Shown here one piece after another: positions 27,539-43,078 of a DNA stretch of 64,000 nt; position 1 is the stretch's first letter, and each line of letters starts with the position of its first letter. The translations under genes were made by a program, and so were the position numbers. The notes beneath the pieces were generated by a model that had not been told where the DNA came from, searched no databases, and saw only the letters and a program-made list of their open reading frames with translations. This DNA is from Amoebidium appalachense (Eukaryota; Ichthyosporea), in contig CAVNZM010000001.1 in NCBI GenBank assembly GCA_963693365.1, forward strand, positions 3,906,001 to 3,970,000. The letters run 5' to 3'.

Positions 27539-29314
27539 AGGGAGGGCGGGCGGGGGGGGGGGGGGGGGGGGGGGGGTAAGTGTTCTTCCTTCAGAAAACC
27601 ACACCAATAAGATAAATACATCATTTGGTGATGGTGGTAGTGGTGGTGGTGGTGGTGGTGGTGGTGGTGGGTGTCTTTGGGGAGAGGGGAGAGGGGAGAG
27701 GGGGGGGGGGGGGGGGGGGGGGGGGGATGATGGTCAAAAGTAAATCTCCTGAAATGCGTGTGGTAGTGCGTGTGTGTGTGTGTGCGCGCGCGTGTGTGCG
27801 TGTGTGTGTTGGGGGTCTAGACCAAACTATTCATTTGTGGTATGTGTATGTGTCCAGGGGTGCAGGGGCACGTACATCCTCCCTGTGGGCATCCAGCCAC
27901 TGCACCACGGCCTTGTTGTCCTCGAACTTACTGCTCAGCTGCGTCTCAAGCAGCCAGCGACGCACCATCGCCGTGGCCTGATACCCGTCTAATCAGAATT
28001 CAGAACAATACATATTGGGCAAAAACCAAGGGGTACATTGGACTGCCGCCGCAGGAAAAAGACTGAATGAAGAGGTGAAGCACCACCGAAAAAATAATTC
28101 GGGTGTGGTGTGGTGTGGTGTGGTGTGATGTGATGCACAACCCAGCTTCACACGTGGGTGTATTCACGGCCCTATGACAGCACTACCCAACTACCTTCCG
28201 ATAACCTAGGGCCTCGCTTTCTCGCATGCTTACTACCTATCTGCATGCCTTAACACCCACATGTACATATGCAAACACCCACATGTACATATGCCCCTCC
28301 ATCTGCAAACACGTGTGCCCATGTTCATTATACGTACCTCTGCGAAGGTGACCTTGGGGTCAGCCTCCATGATGTCCCGGACCAGGCCGGTCTCGATCAG
28401 GCGGCGGCGCAGGGCGCCAGTAGAGGAACTCACGGCTGGTCTGCCACTCGAGAATCTCAGAGATGCAGCTGGAAGGTTCGAGAGTCAGTGGCCATGCGGC
28501 TACAAAGATAGAAGGGAAGGGTGAAGTGCTCGTGCTGTGTGGGCCAGCCATATGCAACCACACACTGATTAAAAACACACACGATGATCGGTCTGCTGCA
28601 CGAAAGAATGGAAATGTGCAAATAGACAAAGAGGTTGCGATTAGAAAGAAATGGGATAAGAAAGAGAACTAAACATCCGAAGGACTCCTATGTATGTGTG
28701 TGCGTGTTCAGAATGTGGTCCAATCAGACAAGTAGGGATGGGCATTAGCACACATACCCCTTCTCCTTCATGCGGCCGGCCTTGTCGTGCAGGTCAGCAA
28801 ACTGCACGGCCACCTGGTGGTACATGGGCAGCAGGTCCTTCTCCCTCTTGCGCATCTGCCGGTCGATCTCCTTGATCTCCCCATCCACACTGCTGGATGC
28901 CCCCAGACCACCGGCCTCCTCCTCCTTCTTCTTCCTCTCAACCGCCGCTGCACGTGCCTGCACCAGCCCCTTGTATGTCGGGTCGATCCGGGTCATGACC
29001 TTAAGCTGGTCGGGCTTGCGGAACTTGATCTCGACTGTTCCCTCCGGTTCTAGAACACCGCCACGTGACTCGGTGTCTGCGTACATCTCCATCATATCCG
29101 GGTTGATGGACGGGTCAACCACCACCCAGGCACCACCACGGAGCTCACCGTTGGGCGGCAGGTAGATCATCGCGGGCTGCTTGTATTCCTGTGGGGGGAA
29201 AGGGGTTAGAATATGCTAGAAAGGTGGGTGGGAGGAGGTGGCGGTTGATCCAAAGGGAAAAGAAGGGAGAGGGATGTTAGATTGGAGGCGAGGGGAGAGG
29301 TGAGTGGAGAGGAT

Positions 29315-29367
<53 letters not shown>

Positions 29368-29772
29368 TCACGTACGCGGAGAGCGTCGACAATGTAGGCA
29401 CCGTACTTGAGGATCTCATCGAACATGTCGCGCATGCCGCCAGAGAACCCACGCCAGTTGGCAAAGACCAGCAGGGGCAGCTGCTCGTTGTTGAAGTCCT
29501 TCATGGCCTGCGCCGTCTTGAACGCACTGTCGGGGAACCACACCTGCCCGGCCTGCTGCAGGAGGCGGGCCTCGGTGTCCGGGTTGGCGGGGTCGGCCGG
29601 CTGCATGACCTCAACGGTGCGTGTTTCCACGGAGACAACACCCACGGGGATACCGCCGAGGCGGGCACGACCAGTAACAACGGTGTTGGCCCAGCCACCC
29701 TGTGTCGGGAAGAATGGGAGAGGTGGTGATTTTGGTGTTATTTTTTATTTTTTATTTATTTATTTATTTATT

Positions 29773-29814
<42 letters not shown>

Positions 29815-30023
29815 GGTCCAAATAAAATGAAGGAGCATTGATATAGAGAAAGTGTTGGCAAGGAAGGAAGCTTGGGAGGGGGGAGAAAAGTTGATTCTGT
29901 ATGGTCTTTGTGATGACAGTGGTGTACAACATAACTCACGGGAAAGGGCAGATTGGGGTAATGTTTGTGGGCTAGAGGAACAGGGAGGGAGGGAGGGAGG
30001 GAGGGAGGGAGGGAGGGAGGGAG

Positions 30024-30080
<57 letters not shown>

Positions 30081-31331
30081 GGGAGGTACATACCAGGCAC
30101 TCAGTGAAGGTGTTCTTGTCGAAGAAGCCAGCCTCCCAGCGTGTGGGGTCCTCAGGGTGTGGGCGGCCAGCAAGCATGTGGCGCACATCGTAGGGCTGCT
30201 TGGTCGGGTAGAACTCCACAGGGCGCTCAACGGGGTCGATGGCCCGCAGGACGGGCAGGGGGGCATTGCGCCTCTTGGGCACGTAGGCCAGCCAGTTGAC
30301 GATGGACTGCACGCCAGCATAGTCGTCAGGCACCGTGATGTGGGACACACCGTTGTGGTACATGATCTGCGTGCCGCCCAGCTGCTGGTTGGACGAGTAG
30401 ACACGTGAGCCCAGCACCTTGTTGAGCGCACCTGCACCGGTCAGGATGATGCTGGAACCTTCCACCTGGATGGTGCGCTGGCCCAGACGCACGAGGTAGG
30501 CACCAATGCCCACAGACCGGCACGACACAAGCGTGATCGTCACCGTCTCCTGGTACGCCTGTGTGTGTGTTGGGGGGAGGGGGTTAGCATGAGTTACGGA
30601 GTACGAACGACACATTCAGGGGGGGGGGGGGGGGGGGGGGGGGGGGGAGGGGAGGGGAGGCATGTTGAGTGGTGCAAAAGGCTGGGCGATGTGTGTGTGT
30701 GTGTGTGTGTGTGAGGAGAGAAGGAAGCAGAACATGCGATGCATGCAAAAAACGTACGTGCCTATTGTCGAAGCGGAGGAAATAAGCCAGCCAGAGATTG
30801 TTTCAACGATTTCTCCACAAGGCAAAGCATAACACACACCTGAGAAGTCTCGCCGGCAATCATGCCGGAGCCGTGCAGATTCTCCACACCCAGGCCGTCA
30901 TCCTTGCCCACAATGTCGATGATCTTGTACCGCACCTCGCCCTCATCCTCGATGCGCTCACAGTGCACACTCTTGCTGGCATCCAACCGCTGGTAGTCGG
31001 CCTCGGTCAGGTACAGATACTTGAACCCACGTGTCGGGTTGTCTGGAACGTTCCAGCTCACGCAGAACGCTTCCATGACCTCCTTGGCCAATCCGATGCG
31101 AGCACCACTGTTGCATGAGATGTAGATGCGAGGAATGCCCTCCTTTCTCGCGATTTCGGAGGCCTTCTTGAAAACGACGTCTTCACGCACACCAAAGGAA
31201 CCAATCACGTGAGTGATGTCGTTGCAGATGAGCATCATGTCACGGCCCTCGGGGCACTCGGGGGTCACCATGTGCAGGCGGAAGGCAACCATGCCGATGT
31301 TGTACCTGTGTGTGCGCGGGTGTGTGTGTGT

Positions 31332-31394
<63 letters not shown>

Positions 31395-31895
31395 GGGGGG
31401 GGGAGGGGGGGGTTGAGTGTGTGTTCAGGGGAAGAGGAGAGAGGGAGAGTGACAATGTAAACAAGAGAGAGAGAAGGAGAAAGGGTGTGTGTGTACATGT
31501 GTGTACGTGTGCCCGCGTGCATGTGCGTGCTTGTGTGGATGAGAGGGGGAGGGGGAAGGGGAAAGGATAGCTTCGGCTGTGCACAGGTAACCGGCTGGTA
31601 AAGGGAACAGCAGGTAGGCCCATCAGGTAAAGGAAACACAAGGAAAGACCATTGAGGAAAATACAGCGAGGTAAACGGGAGGGGGTGCATAGCACGTACT
31701 TCTCCGGGGCCTGGGGGACGGGGACCAGGTTGTCGTTCTCATCGAGCACATAGTCGGTGATGGTGCAGTAGCTGCTGGGGATGTCCTGCTTGGATACAAG
31801 CCCACTGCAGGGGGGGGATGGTCAGTATATGTAATGCTCACACACAATAGGTGTATACAACACACGCAGTGCCCATTCACCCACCGGGAGGGGTG

Positions 31896-31930
<35 letters not shown>

Positions 31931-32122
31931 GGACATCTTGCAAAATGTATATGCAAGTTGTGTCATTGACTACCAACGGCCTTCGGGGGGTAGAAGGTGT
32001 GAGCGAGTGTGCGAGTGTGTGTATGGTGATTGTGGTGGTAACGACAGAGCGAAGACCAGGGGCTGTGGGGATGGCGTTGGAGCCGGGCGAGTGTGTGTGT
32101 GTGTGGGGGAAGGGGGGGGGAA

Positions 32123-32159
<37 letters not shown>

Positions 32160-32805
32160 CTTAAACTACCTCTGGCGGGCGTCCTGCCAGCGCTGGCGCA
32201 CAGCCTGGCGGAACAGCTCGGGGAAGTCCCTGACGTAGGTCGTGCCGTTGGACTGAGCCGTGTATCTCTTGAGCTGCAGGTGCGTCTTCGTGGGGTACGG
32301 GTGGCTCACATCCAGGCCCTCGTACGGGCCCTTCTGCCCAACGGGGTACACGGTACGGAACACAGCACGGTTCTCCTCTGGCAGGTACTCCTCACGGTAG
32401 CAGAAGAACTGGAGGGAGAAACCGGAGTCGTTGTTGACGCACACACGCATGGCAATTTCATCGTCCGAGCCAACGAAACGGCACACGAGCTTAATCTCTG
32501 CTTGGAGGACACGGTTGCGCCAGAGACGTTTGCCGTGGCGCATGACGAGTTTCTGTGGGGGTGGAAGTAGGTGTGGGCAAGTATTCTTATCGGTTGGGCT
32601 ACAAGATAGGTTTAGGTGTTCCAGGGTTTGAACTTGCTATTGCACAATAGAGCAACACTAGGGCTACCATGATGCGTGTGTGGTTCGCAATGCGGAGAGG
32701 GTTGAGAGATAGAAAGAAAGAAAACAGATTCTGTGCAGGAATACATGTGGAGAACAGATTCTGAGCAGGAATACATGTGGAGGGGACCTTTCGGCAAGCG
32801 CCCAA

Positions 32806-32865
<60 letters not shown>

Positions 32866-34135
32866 GGGGATACATACGCTCATGGCATCTAGCACGGGCC
32901 CAATCTCCAGGGTGACGGTTGAGACGAAGTGCAGGAAGATGACGTTGTTGTCTGTGCCGGCATAGCGGGGGTCCTCGTTGACCACCTCCAGTTCGTTCAG
33001 CGCCTCAATCACCTGCCTCTCACCCTCAGAGAGGAAATACTCGAGCGACGCCTGAGTGCAGATCAGATCGCGATGGCGGATAATCGTGCGCACGAAGAAG
33101 CGGCGGTCCTGTGCAACGTTGGGCTTTGTCGTTTCCTTTGCCTGAGCAAAATACATGTGGATGTTCTGGTTGCCCGTCTCGATGTACTTGAGGTTGTAGT
33201 TCTCCATGCGGTACAGCTCGAGCTGGAAAGCAAGGGCGGGCTCAAGATGGCGGTAGATGGTGTCTTCCTCGTACTGAAGACGGTCGCGGAAGGTGAAGAA
33301 CTTGGGGAAGGCCTCCTTCTGCACAATCAGGAAGGTCACGCGGCGGATATCCCTCTCAGCAAGCTGTGCGCGCTTCGCAAGCACCACGCTGGCCATGATG
33401 CCCTTCATCTGGTCGTCCGTCAGGTCCTGGCCCTTGACCACGTCCGTCAGGGCCACGTTGAGGATGTTGACTGGCTCGTGCCTGCCCTCCATCTGCTCCT
33501 GGCGCTTGACAGCATCCCGGTCCAGGTAGGGGAACCGTTCTAGAAGCTCCTGGAAGTGCGCCTGGAATTCGGAGAGTGCATCGAACACTGGGGGGCAAAA
33601 AAGAGGGGATTAGCCAATGTAATTGTATGGAAAATGTCTGATCTGGTTGATGGTGGTCACGCCCGCAAGGGTGCGCCGGGGGGGGGGGGGGGGGGGGGGG
33701 GGGGGAAGCACACCAGGCGAAGAAAAAATTGGCGGAGTAGAGGGAGAAAGGGAGAGAGGGAAGGGGGGTTATTTCCAAAAAAGCAACAAACAGCAAGGGA
33801 AAAGCACACCAAGAATACAGCATGGCAAATCACATAGCAAAGAACACAGTAGAAAAAGACAAAACCAGCACGTACCGGCCATGACGCCGACCCTGGCAAA
33901 GTTCTGGTTCCGGTAGAGCTGGTCCAGCTGGTCGACCTGGTCGCTGACACTGGGCACCCGCTTGAGGCTGTTGCTGCTGCCCTTGCTGGGCAGTGACCCA
34001 CTGCTGCTGGCTGCAGCGGCAGCCGCATTGACAAGGTTGGTGATGGCCGGATCATGGCTTTGGAAGTTGAGGTACTGGGGGGAGACGATGGCGGGTTAGA
34101 AACGTCCACGGAATGCAATGCAAATGTGTGTGTGT

Positions 34136-34174
<39 letters not shown>

Positions 34175-35200
34175 CAGAGCATGAGCTACAAGCAGGAAAG
34201 CCCAGCACAAAGGAAGAGAGGCCGGGGGGGGAGGGGGGAGATGGGGGCTTTTACGCATACCTTGCCGTAGCCAGCAAACAGGCCCTTGATGGAGGGGTGA
34301 GTTTGGGGCAGCAGGAAGCGCCACTCAACCACGCGGTAGTCGGGGCAGTTCTGGTCGTGGGCAATGTTCTGGATGGCATAGGCACGGTATGCACGGCGCA
34401 CATACACCTCAAGGGCTGCCTGCTGGATCTGAAGGTTCTTGTGGTTGAAGAAGGCAGTCAGCACATCAAACACCGCACCGTTTTCATCCACCAAGTCCTG
34501 AAGGTTGTTGGCACTGGATGACCCGAGATTCTCAACGGCGGATTGGATGAAAATCTCCATGTCGAGGCACCGGCGCTTGAAACTTGGCATCACGCTAGCA
34601 ATGAGCATCTGGCGGGCCTTCACAGACACAGCACTGTTTTCCTTGGCGGTGAGAGAAGAGAGACGTTGGAGGAGGTTCTTGTCGTCAGCAAGCGCCTGGG
34701 CGGCGTCCCTCCCGCAGAGGGCGGTGAGCAGGCGGGCACAGAGCTTGTTCTTGTAGACAATGTGGGCGTGTGAGCGCACGATACCAACAAGACGGGGCAC
34801 ATCCTCCGTCTTGCTCTTCTCTCTGTGTGCGGTGGGTGCATGGGTGGGTGAAAAGGGGTGGGAGGGAGGGGGGAGGGGACAGGGAAGGAGGTTTCGGTAA
34901 GTTAGAAGGGGCCCACCGTATAGAGTACCTACCGAAAACGGATCAAGTAATACATATCAATGGGTTGGGAGGGGGGAGGAGGGGGGGGGGGGGGGGGGGG
35001 GGGGAGGTGGTGAAGGGGGACAGGACAAGGAGGGCTCTGGGAAGAAGGAATAAACGAGGGAACAGGATTGGCCATGCCAGGTGTGTGGCAAATGGAAGAG
35101 GAGGGGGGAGGGGGTGGGGGTGGGGGAATGCAGCTGACAACACCAAGCACAGATATGATGTGCAGGGACGAAGCGGGAGGCGGGGACGGGGACGGGGGAA

Positions 35201-35237
<37 letters not shown>

Positions 35238-35698
35238 GGGGGGGGGGGGGGAGGGGGGGACTAGTACCTGAGGGAGTAGAGGATATCCTCGAAATTGTTG
35301 TTGAGGCCCTCGTTGTTGTTGAACAGAGTCTCCACATCAAGATAGGCTTGCAGCAGCGACCCAAGCACAAGCTTCTGGTGCCCACGGATACCGTTGCGGT
35401 ACCGCCCAATGATCTGCATGGAAAATCATGCGTCAGTACAGCCTTATGAGAAGGATAAAAAAGAGAGAAATGGGGGACGTGGGATGATGGAGGCAAGGAG
35501 TGGGGGAGGGCTCAAAACGATGACTGGGTTAGCTGGAAGCGACGGGGGGCGAGGGGAGGGGGAGGAGGATGTTGCCCTAATATGGCAGGGTGGGCCTCAG
35601 AGCCGGGGGGGGGGGGGGGGGAAGGTTAAGCCAAAATGGAAACGTGTATGCGAGGGACAGTTTGGAAGCGGGAGGGGGCGGGGGATGTGTGTGTGTGT

Positions 35699-35739
<41 letters not shown>

Positions 35740-36224
35740 TGAGAGGGTAAGATAACATACGTTAGAGATGGGCTTGACGGTGGTGAAGAAAGCATCCTGG
35801 TCGGCCTTCTTGGCCAGGGAGGCAGCGTGCTTGTCCAAAGCATGGGCTATGGCCTGGGTGGGGAATGTGCAGAACATGGAGTTGACACTGTAGGCGTACG
35901 AGGTAAGGAGGGCATTGATCTCGGCCTCAACGGTGGCGGGGATGCGCCCAGACAGGGCCGACAGAGCATCTTGCATCTCCAGGAGGGGCAGGCGGGCATC
36001 GTTGAGCGTCTTCATCAGCGTCTCAACGAGCTCTGTGGAAGGGGGGGGGGGGGGGGGGTGGGGTCAGCGTGTGTCCACTTGGGTAACGAGTTAAGGGGAA
36101 ACTAGAGAGTTAGGGAAAGATCTGGACGAGGGAAGGGGCGAAAGGTGCGGTGGATATGAGGCTAGAGGGGGGGGGGAAGATCTGGACGAGGGAAGGGGGG
36201 AAAGGTGCGGTGGATATGAGGCTA

Positions 36225-36255
<31 letters not shown>

Positions 36256-38903
36256 GCTGGGGGGGGAGGGAGAGGTAATGAGGGATGTCGGGGGGAGTTA
36301 GGGGAGAGGTGACGAGGGAGGAGGGGGGAGGAAAGAGATGGGGGTGAGCAAGCACACATACCCTCCATGCGTGCGGTGAAGAGGGGCTCAAGGCAGATGT
36401 ATCCGGCCATGATGTTGGCCAGGGCATCCTTGCTGACCGTGAACAGCTGGTGCGCCTTGCCCAGCGCAAGGTGGTTCTTGAAGTCGGGCAGGGGCTGCTT
36501 GTAGGGCTCAGCAAGCTTGACTGGAGAGGGGGGGGGGGGGGGGGGGGGTTAGTGGTTGATGTAGGGGTTCGCAGGGCATGTGGGTGGTGTGTGTGTGTGT
36601 GTGTGTGTGTGTGGGGGGGGGGGGTTTTGAATGCGTCAAAAAGTACGAAGTACACAAGAACAAACGGATAACACGATGCAGAATGCAAGCCATACATAAA
36701 GAGTATGCATAATAAGCAGAGCCCATCCTCAGGGGGGGCCCACGTCATCCACAGTACCCGAGTTTCGACCTATTCCCCTCGTTAACGAAACCCAACTCAG
36801 ATACTGTTTCACGGGGGGGGGGGGGTACATGGTGTCTGTGGGTGTGTTGGTGGGTAGGTGAGTGGGTGGGATGATGGGTAACCAATTTGATGCAGATGTG
36901 TGGGTGTCCAGGCAAATCGTCATGCTTTATGCAGGTATGTTGAGATGTGTGTGCAGGTGCAAATGTGTCGATGTAATATCTAATTGAGTGTATGGGTGAG
37001 TGTGTAGATGGAGGAGGAGCTGGATAGACGTACAAACATGACGTGCAATGGGAGATGTGGAGTGGTGTGGGGTGACACGAAAAGGGGGGGGGGGGGGGGG
37101 GAGGGGGGGGAGGGGAAGGGGGGAGGGGGGGAGGGAGGCAAGCGCCCAAAGGCAAAAGATGGACAGTTGTGTATCTGTCTGAATGCATGTGTGTACACAC
37201 GTGTGTGTGTGTGTGTGTGTACACGCACACAACGCGCATGTTCTGAAATGGCAGAGGGGGAGCAAGGCATTTTCCATGCGTACCCTTTGAGAGGTCATCG
37301 AGTGTCAGGTGAGCCACAATGTGGCCAGCCTCCATGACGGCCCCAGCCTGCAGTGCCTGCCTGATCTTGCCTGCATGGGTGGCCACCAGGGGCATGATCA
37401 TCTTCATCACCTCGATCTCCGCAAACGGTTGGTCCGCATCCACATGGTCCCCATCATCAACCAAATACCGAACGAGCTTTCCAGGGGAGGTGGCACGGAT
37501 GATAGTGGGGTCGTTTTCCTTCTGGAAAAGCATCGTCTTCCCGTCGATTGTGATGCGGTAGCGGTCGACCTCCTCCTTCATGTACACCACGTGCGATGTG
37601 TTGTCAAACATGATGAGAGACCCGCCATCGTTCAGTTTCTGCAGGTCGACATAGACGTATGAGCCGTTCATCTCGACGATGAAGGACTGGGGCCCTGTCT
37701 GGGAGACCTGCAGGGTGAACTTCTGGTAGTCGTAGACCAGCTCTTGCTGGATCGTGGTCGTGAGGAGCTCCTTGCCAAGGATTTGCCCCCGCTCAAGCGC
37801 CCTGGGTCGATTGGTGCTTGGTCAGCTGACTTGGACGTAAACGCATGCATCAGTGTTTGCGGAGGAGATAGTGGAGGGTGGGTTTGTCAGGTGCGGGCAC
37901 AGGGCCGGGGGGGGGGGGGGGAGGGGGGATGGGGGGGGGGGAGCTCGAGCTGAAGAGGTGGAGGGAGGTGGAGCAAGGAGCAGGGGCATGCCAGGGGGTG
38001 GGGTGGGGGTGGGGGGGGGGGGGGGGGGGGGGGGGGGGTGAGGGGGATCATTTCAAGAACGCACTTTGTGTATACGGCGTAGTTCTCTTCCAGGCGGGTC
38101 ATTGCAATGTGTGCGCCGGCAGCCACCACAGACATCATCTTGTCGGGCTTATCGCTCTGCATCTTGAGCTGGATCAGCCGGTCCAGCCAGGCCGTGCTGA
38201 TCTGGTTTGCCTTGAAGTCCTCCGTCTCCATCAGCTTGATCAGGTACTCCACAGTAGTGCGGAAGTCACCCCGGATAGACACCTCACGCAGCGCCATAGC
38301 CATGTTCCGCCGTGCGTACTCTCTGTCCTCACCCCATGCAAAGATGTGGCCGAACTGCGAGTCTGCAAACTCGTGCAGGCCACCCGACGCACCGACACTG
38401 AAGTAGCCCCAGACGTTTGTGCTGCTGCGGAAGTTGAGCTCCGTCATGTTGCCGCTGGTCGGTTTGAACCCTGGGAACACAAGAGTTAGAAACTCAAGAA
38501 ACATGAAAAACGAAGTCTGAATGGCTTGCAGGAAGCCCCCCCCCCCCCTCCCCCCCTAACACACGCACACACCCAGCCGCCCCTCGTCTTTCAGCAACCC
38601 CACACTCTACTAGTGGCCCCCCACCGGCACACATTCTGAGACGTCTTATCCCACACTCGTTTCGTCGTTGCACCCCGCCGCCAGTCCTGCTCCTTCCTAG
38701 TTTCCCCCCCCCCTCCCCCTTCCCCCCCTCCCCCCCCCCTCCCCCCTCCCCCCCCCCCCCCCCCCCCACCCAAAAAAAAAAATCTGGACAAATGCTAGGC
38801 CCATTCTCCTCCCCCTTCCATCATAATGAACATTTCCAAAATCACGCAATTCCACACCCACCTCTCCCCCACCTCCCCACCCCCCTTCTACCCCCACCCC
38901 CCC

Positions 38904-38951
<48 letters not shown>

Positions 38952-39458
38952 ACACACACTGCCCCACTCGTTCCCCTTTGTCCTCCGCACCCTTCCCTCC
39001 ACTTACCCTCATCGGGGTTTTCAGCGGTGATACGAGAGGCAATGACGTGACCATTAGGTCTGCGGCGCTTAGACAGATCACTGAAGTCGATGGGGGACGA
39101 GCCGTAGGGGTCCTCTCCGTAGAGCAGACGCACATCCTTGATGCGGTGCAGGGGGATACCCATGCCCACCTGGCGCACGTGCAGGAATATATTAAGTGAT
39201 ATGTCTTCTCTGACTGTTCTCTATTTCTGTCTGCCCCTCACTCTCTTACGTGTGTGCGAGTGTGTGTGCATGCGTGTATGTGAGTGTGTGCATGTGCATG
39301 TGTGTGTGTGTTTTGTGTGTGTGTGTGTGTGTGTGTGCATGTGTGTGCATGTGTCACCTACCTACTCATCTACTTGATATAACAACAAAAAAGAGAAGTC
39401 CACTTAGCCCCCTCCCCATCCCTCCATCCCACCTCCTCCCCTTTTCCAACCGCATAAT

Positions 39459-39499
<41 letters not shown>

Positions 39500-39521
39500 G
39501 ACACACACACATACAGACACA

Positions 39522-39558
<37 letters not shown>

Positions 39559-39751
39559 GCAGCTGCGCCGCCGGCAGGTTGACATCCGTGATCATCTCTG
39601 TGCACGGATGCTCGACCTGCAGACGGGGGTTGAGCTCGAGGAAGTAGAAGGTGGGGGGGTTGCCGTTCTCCCCGTCCTGGTACAGATACTCCACAGTGCC
39701 GGCACTCACGTAGCCCACCATCTGGGCAAGACGCACAGCTGCACGCTCCTG

Positions 39752-39791
<40 letters not shown>

Positions 39792-40831
39792 GTGCGTGTG
39801 TGTGTGCGTATGTGTGTGTGTGTGTGTGTGCGTGTGTGTGCGTGTGTGAAGATGTGTGTGCACGTGGTTCGGGTTGGGGAAGGGCGGAGCGTGGATGGAG
39901 GAGGGAGGGTGTTAGCATGGCAAGAAATGTAGCATGCAAAAGCAGGCATAGCACTCGGCAGGTGTGTTTGCAGATCTCATCAAAACCACAAAAGCGCTTA
40001 CGAAGGTAAAATGTGGAATAAGAACACCCTCCTGGGGGGGGGGGGGGGGGATCATCGGTATGGAGGGAGAAGGGAGTATACCATCTCCATGAAGGTCTCG
40101 ACGGGGGCAACCTTTGCCGGTGCCTCCTCGATAATCTTCTGGTGACGACGCTGGACTGCATGGGGTAGGTGCGTGAGCATGGGATGGGCGGTTGGTGGCA
40201 AAAGGGGGGGGGGGGGGGGGGGGATGAGGATGGATTTGTGTTGTGTGGTTGTAGGCAACAAACTGGTGTGTGCTTATGAAGGAAAGCACACATGTCAGTA
40301 TGTCTGTACGTGTTGATACCATAGGGAGAGGGGTGGGTGGGCGGGGTTAGTAGTTTTGGTTGTGGTGGTGGTGCGTGTGCGTGTGTTGGGGAGGGGGGAG
40401 GGGGGGGAGCTTTTGGGGTGGGAGCCTTTCGTGTAGAAGCTGTGTAGACGTGTGTGCAAACGTGTGTGTGGGTAGTGGTGATGGTGGGGAGGAGGGCTTT
40501 CGTGCAGAGGCTTTGTACAGATGTGCAAGAGTAAACGGGGGTGGGGGTGGGGGGGGTGGAGGGGGGGGCACGTATTTGGCATAAAAGTGTGCGGTTGAGT
40601 GCATGTGGTGGTGTTGCCTAGGAAAGAGCTGGAGGGGGGAGGGGGGGGGGGGGGGGGAGGGTTATAAATGTGAGGTAAAAGGGCACAGAAACAAGCACAA
40701 AAGGCATCCATAAGACAACCTAGTACACAACTCCCAACCTCCCCACCCCCACCCCTACCCCGTCCCTACCCTCCCTAAAAGCACAGAAACACGTAACCAC
40801 AATCCACACACAACATCCACCCTATACCCAG

Positions 40832-40883
<52 letters not shown>

Positions 40884-42899
40884 CCACACCCGCACCCGCA
40901 CCCGCACCCACACACACACCCACACACACCTGAGCAGTCACGGCCATAGAGGGGGATGGCCTGGTTGTACTCGTCAGCCAGCAGCTGCACCTCCAAGTGT
41001 CTTGACTGCTTGGCCAGCTGCATGATGAACACGGGCGACCCCGGCACCTCGGCTGCACAGGGGAAAAAGTAAACACGTGCGCATGGGGTAGAGAAGAATG
41101 GGTGGTCTCGTGGGTAAAAGAACATAAAAGGAGCGGCCATGGTGGCAGGTATGGGGGGTGTGCAACAAGAAGGGGAAGGGAGAAGGGGGGACACGGGGGA
41201 AGGGGGGGGGGGGTCAATGGGGAAGGGGAAAAGGATGGCAGGGAGACCATTTGGGTTGTGAATTACCGACAGCAAGTGAGAGATGCTATGCAAATGTGAT
41301 GAACAGACACAAATGGGGAAGAGGGGGAATCGGGCGGGAAGGTAAGTGGGGGGGATGGGGGTGGGCAGAAACAGGGAGGAGCAGCAGACAGGGGGCGTGG
41401 GGGGTGGGAGAGGGGGGGGGAAGAGAGAGTGGGAGGGTAGACAACGGAGGGACCTACATTGGACCTGACGGAACAGATTTGCAAAATTCTCCTCGTTGTC
41501 GACCTTGCGGATACCCTTTCCTCCGCCACCCTCCGAGGCCTTGATCATAACGGGGAACCCGACCTTGCGTGCAGACTCAAGACCCTCCTCTGCCGACTGC
41601 ACCGTTCCCTGTGCGTAGATCTCGGGGGGCACCTCCAGGTACATGCCTGGGGCCATGTTCTCGGGCACGGGGATGGTCACACCCATACCACTCCATGGCA
41701 GGCAGGGCACCTGCGCGGACTGGGCCACAATGGTCGAGGCAATCTTGTCTCCTGCAGAGCGCATGCATGGTTAGTGTGGTGTGTGGTGAGGTCCTTAATT
41801 TTGCCATGGCCATGGCGGATAGACTGCCAGATGGGAGGTGTAGAAGGAGGGCAACATATGGTGCAAAAGTTGATTTTGAACTGGCGGGAAGAAAAGACTT
41901 CCCGCTAAGAAGAAGATCGGGGGTTGTACGTGCGTGCAAGGGAAGAAAGGGCGACAGGTGAGGGGGTTAGCGGAGGAGGGCATGAAAGACCGGCCAAGGA
42001 GACAGGACGTGATATACAAGGAGAAGGTGAGAGAGTGACCGGTGAAGGGGGGGGGGGGGGGGGGGTTACCGAGAGAGTCCATAGCGCTGGCGGGGGGCCC
42101 GAGGAATGCAATGCCCAGACGCTTGAGTGTCTCGGGCAGCTTGGGGTTCTCAGACGCATGGCCCCAGCCGGCCCACACGGCCTTAAAAAAAGTAATGTTC
42201 CTTGTTAGTCTGTATCAGCCTCTAGATGCAAACAGCAGTTGGTAAAAGAGAAAAACAAGCAACAGTGGCGAGTGGCCCTGCTGGGTGGGGAGTGGTTTGG
42301 AAAGGAGGAATAAAGGCAGGAGGGGAGGGTGGGGGAAGGGGGGTGGGAAGGAAAGAAAGGGCGGTGGAGGGGGAGGGCGAGCGCGGGGCGGTGGGGCGCT
42401 ATACATATAAGTAGAAGCCATGCAGACCAGACATAACAAGCATATCTCTTGTTATGTACTACAGAATATAGAGTAAACATTTAGGACTGACATTCAAATG
42501 CAGGCTTTAGGGGGGGGGGGGGGGAGGGGGGGGGAGGGGGGGGGAGGGGGGCACACACAAAAGTATGTATCAAGCGAAAGGGGGGAGGGGGGGGGGGGGG
42601 GGGAATGATGCGCAGCACACACCTGGACCTTTGTGCGCTGGGCAATGTCGACAATCAGCTCCACGTTGGCATAGTTGTTGTTGTTGGTGCCCCCCGGCAC
42701 AGGCACATAGCTGTCGGCCATCTTGATGTACTCCGCATTGATCTGCACCCCCGCGTGTCAGTCAAATGTGTGTGTTTGGGGAAGGGGGAAGGGGGAAGGG
42801 GGAAGGGGGAAAGGGGGGGGGGGGGGGGCTCCATGCAGTTGGGGTGGTAAGAGAGGATGCTTGTAGGGAATGGGAGGGATTTCATATTCTTTGGAGGAA

Positions 42900-42930
<31 letters not shown>

Positions 42931-43036
42931 AGAATAATTTTTGAATAGTGAGGTGAGCTGAGGAGTTCGTAAGTCCAGACAAGCACGGAGGGAGCGGGGG
43001 AGGGGGAGGGGGGAGGGGGGAGAGAGGGAGAGAGAG

Positions 43037-43078
<42 letters not shown>

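Larger units (their letters stand above)
27876..31804 (-). other. Carboxyltransferase region of the acetyl-CoA carboxylase
   Basis: Exons from 31804 leftward encode the two crotonase-like halves of the carboxyltransferase. Hallmarks are [89 protein letters not shown] and [13 protein letters not shown]. These match the known acetyl-CoA/biotin-binding strands closely. A Lys/Glu-rich insertion follows [13 protein letters not shown] in exon 28758-29188. Confidence 0.95.
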
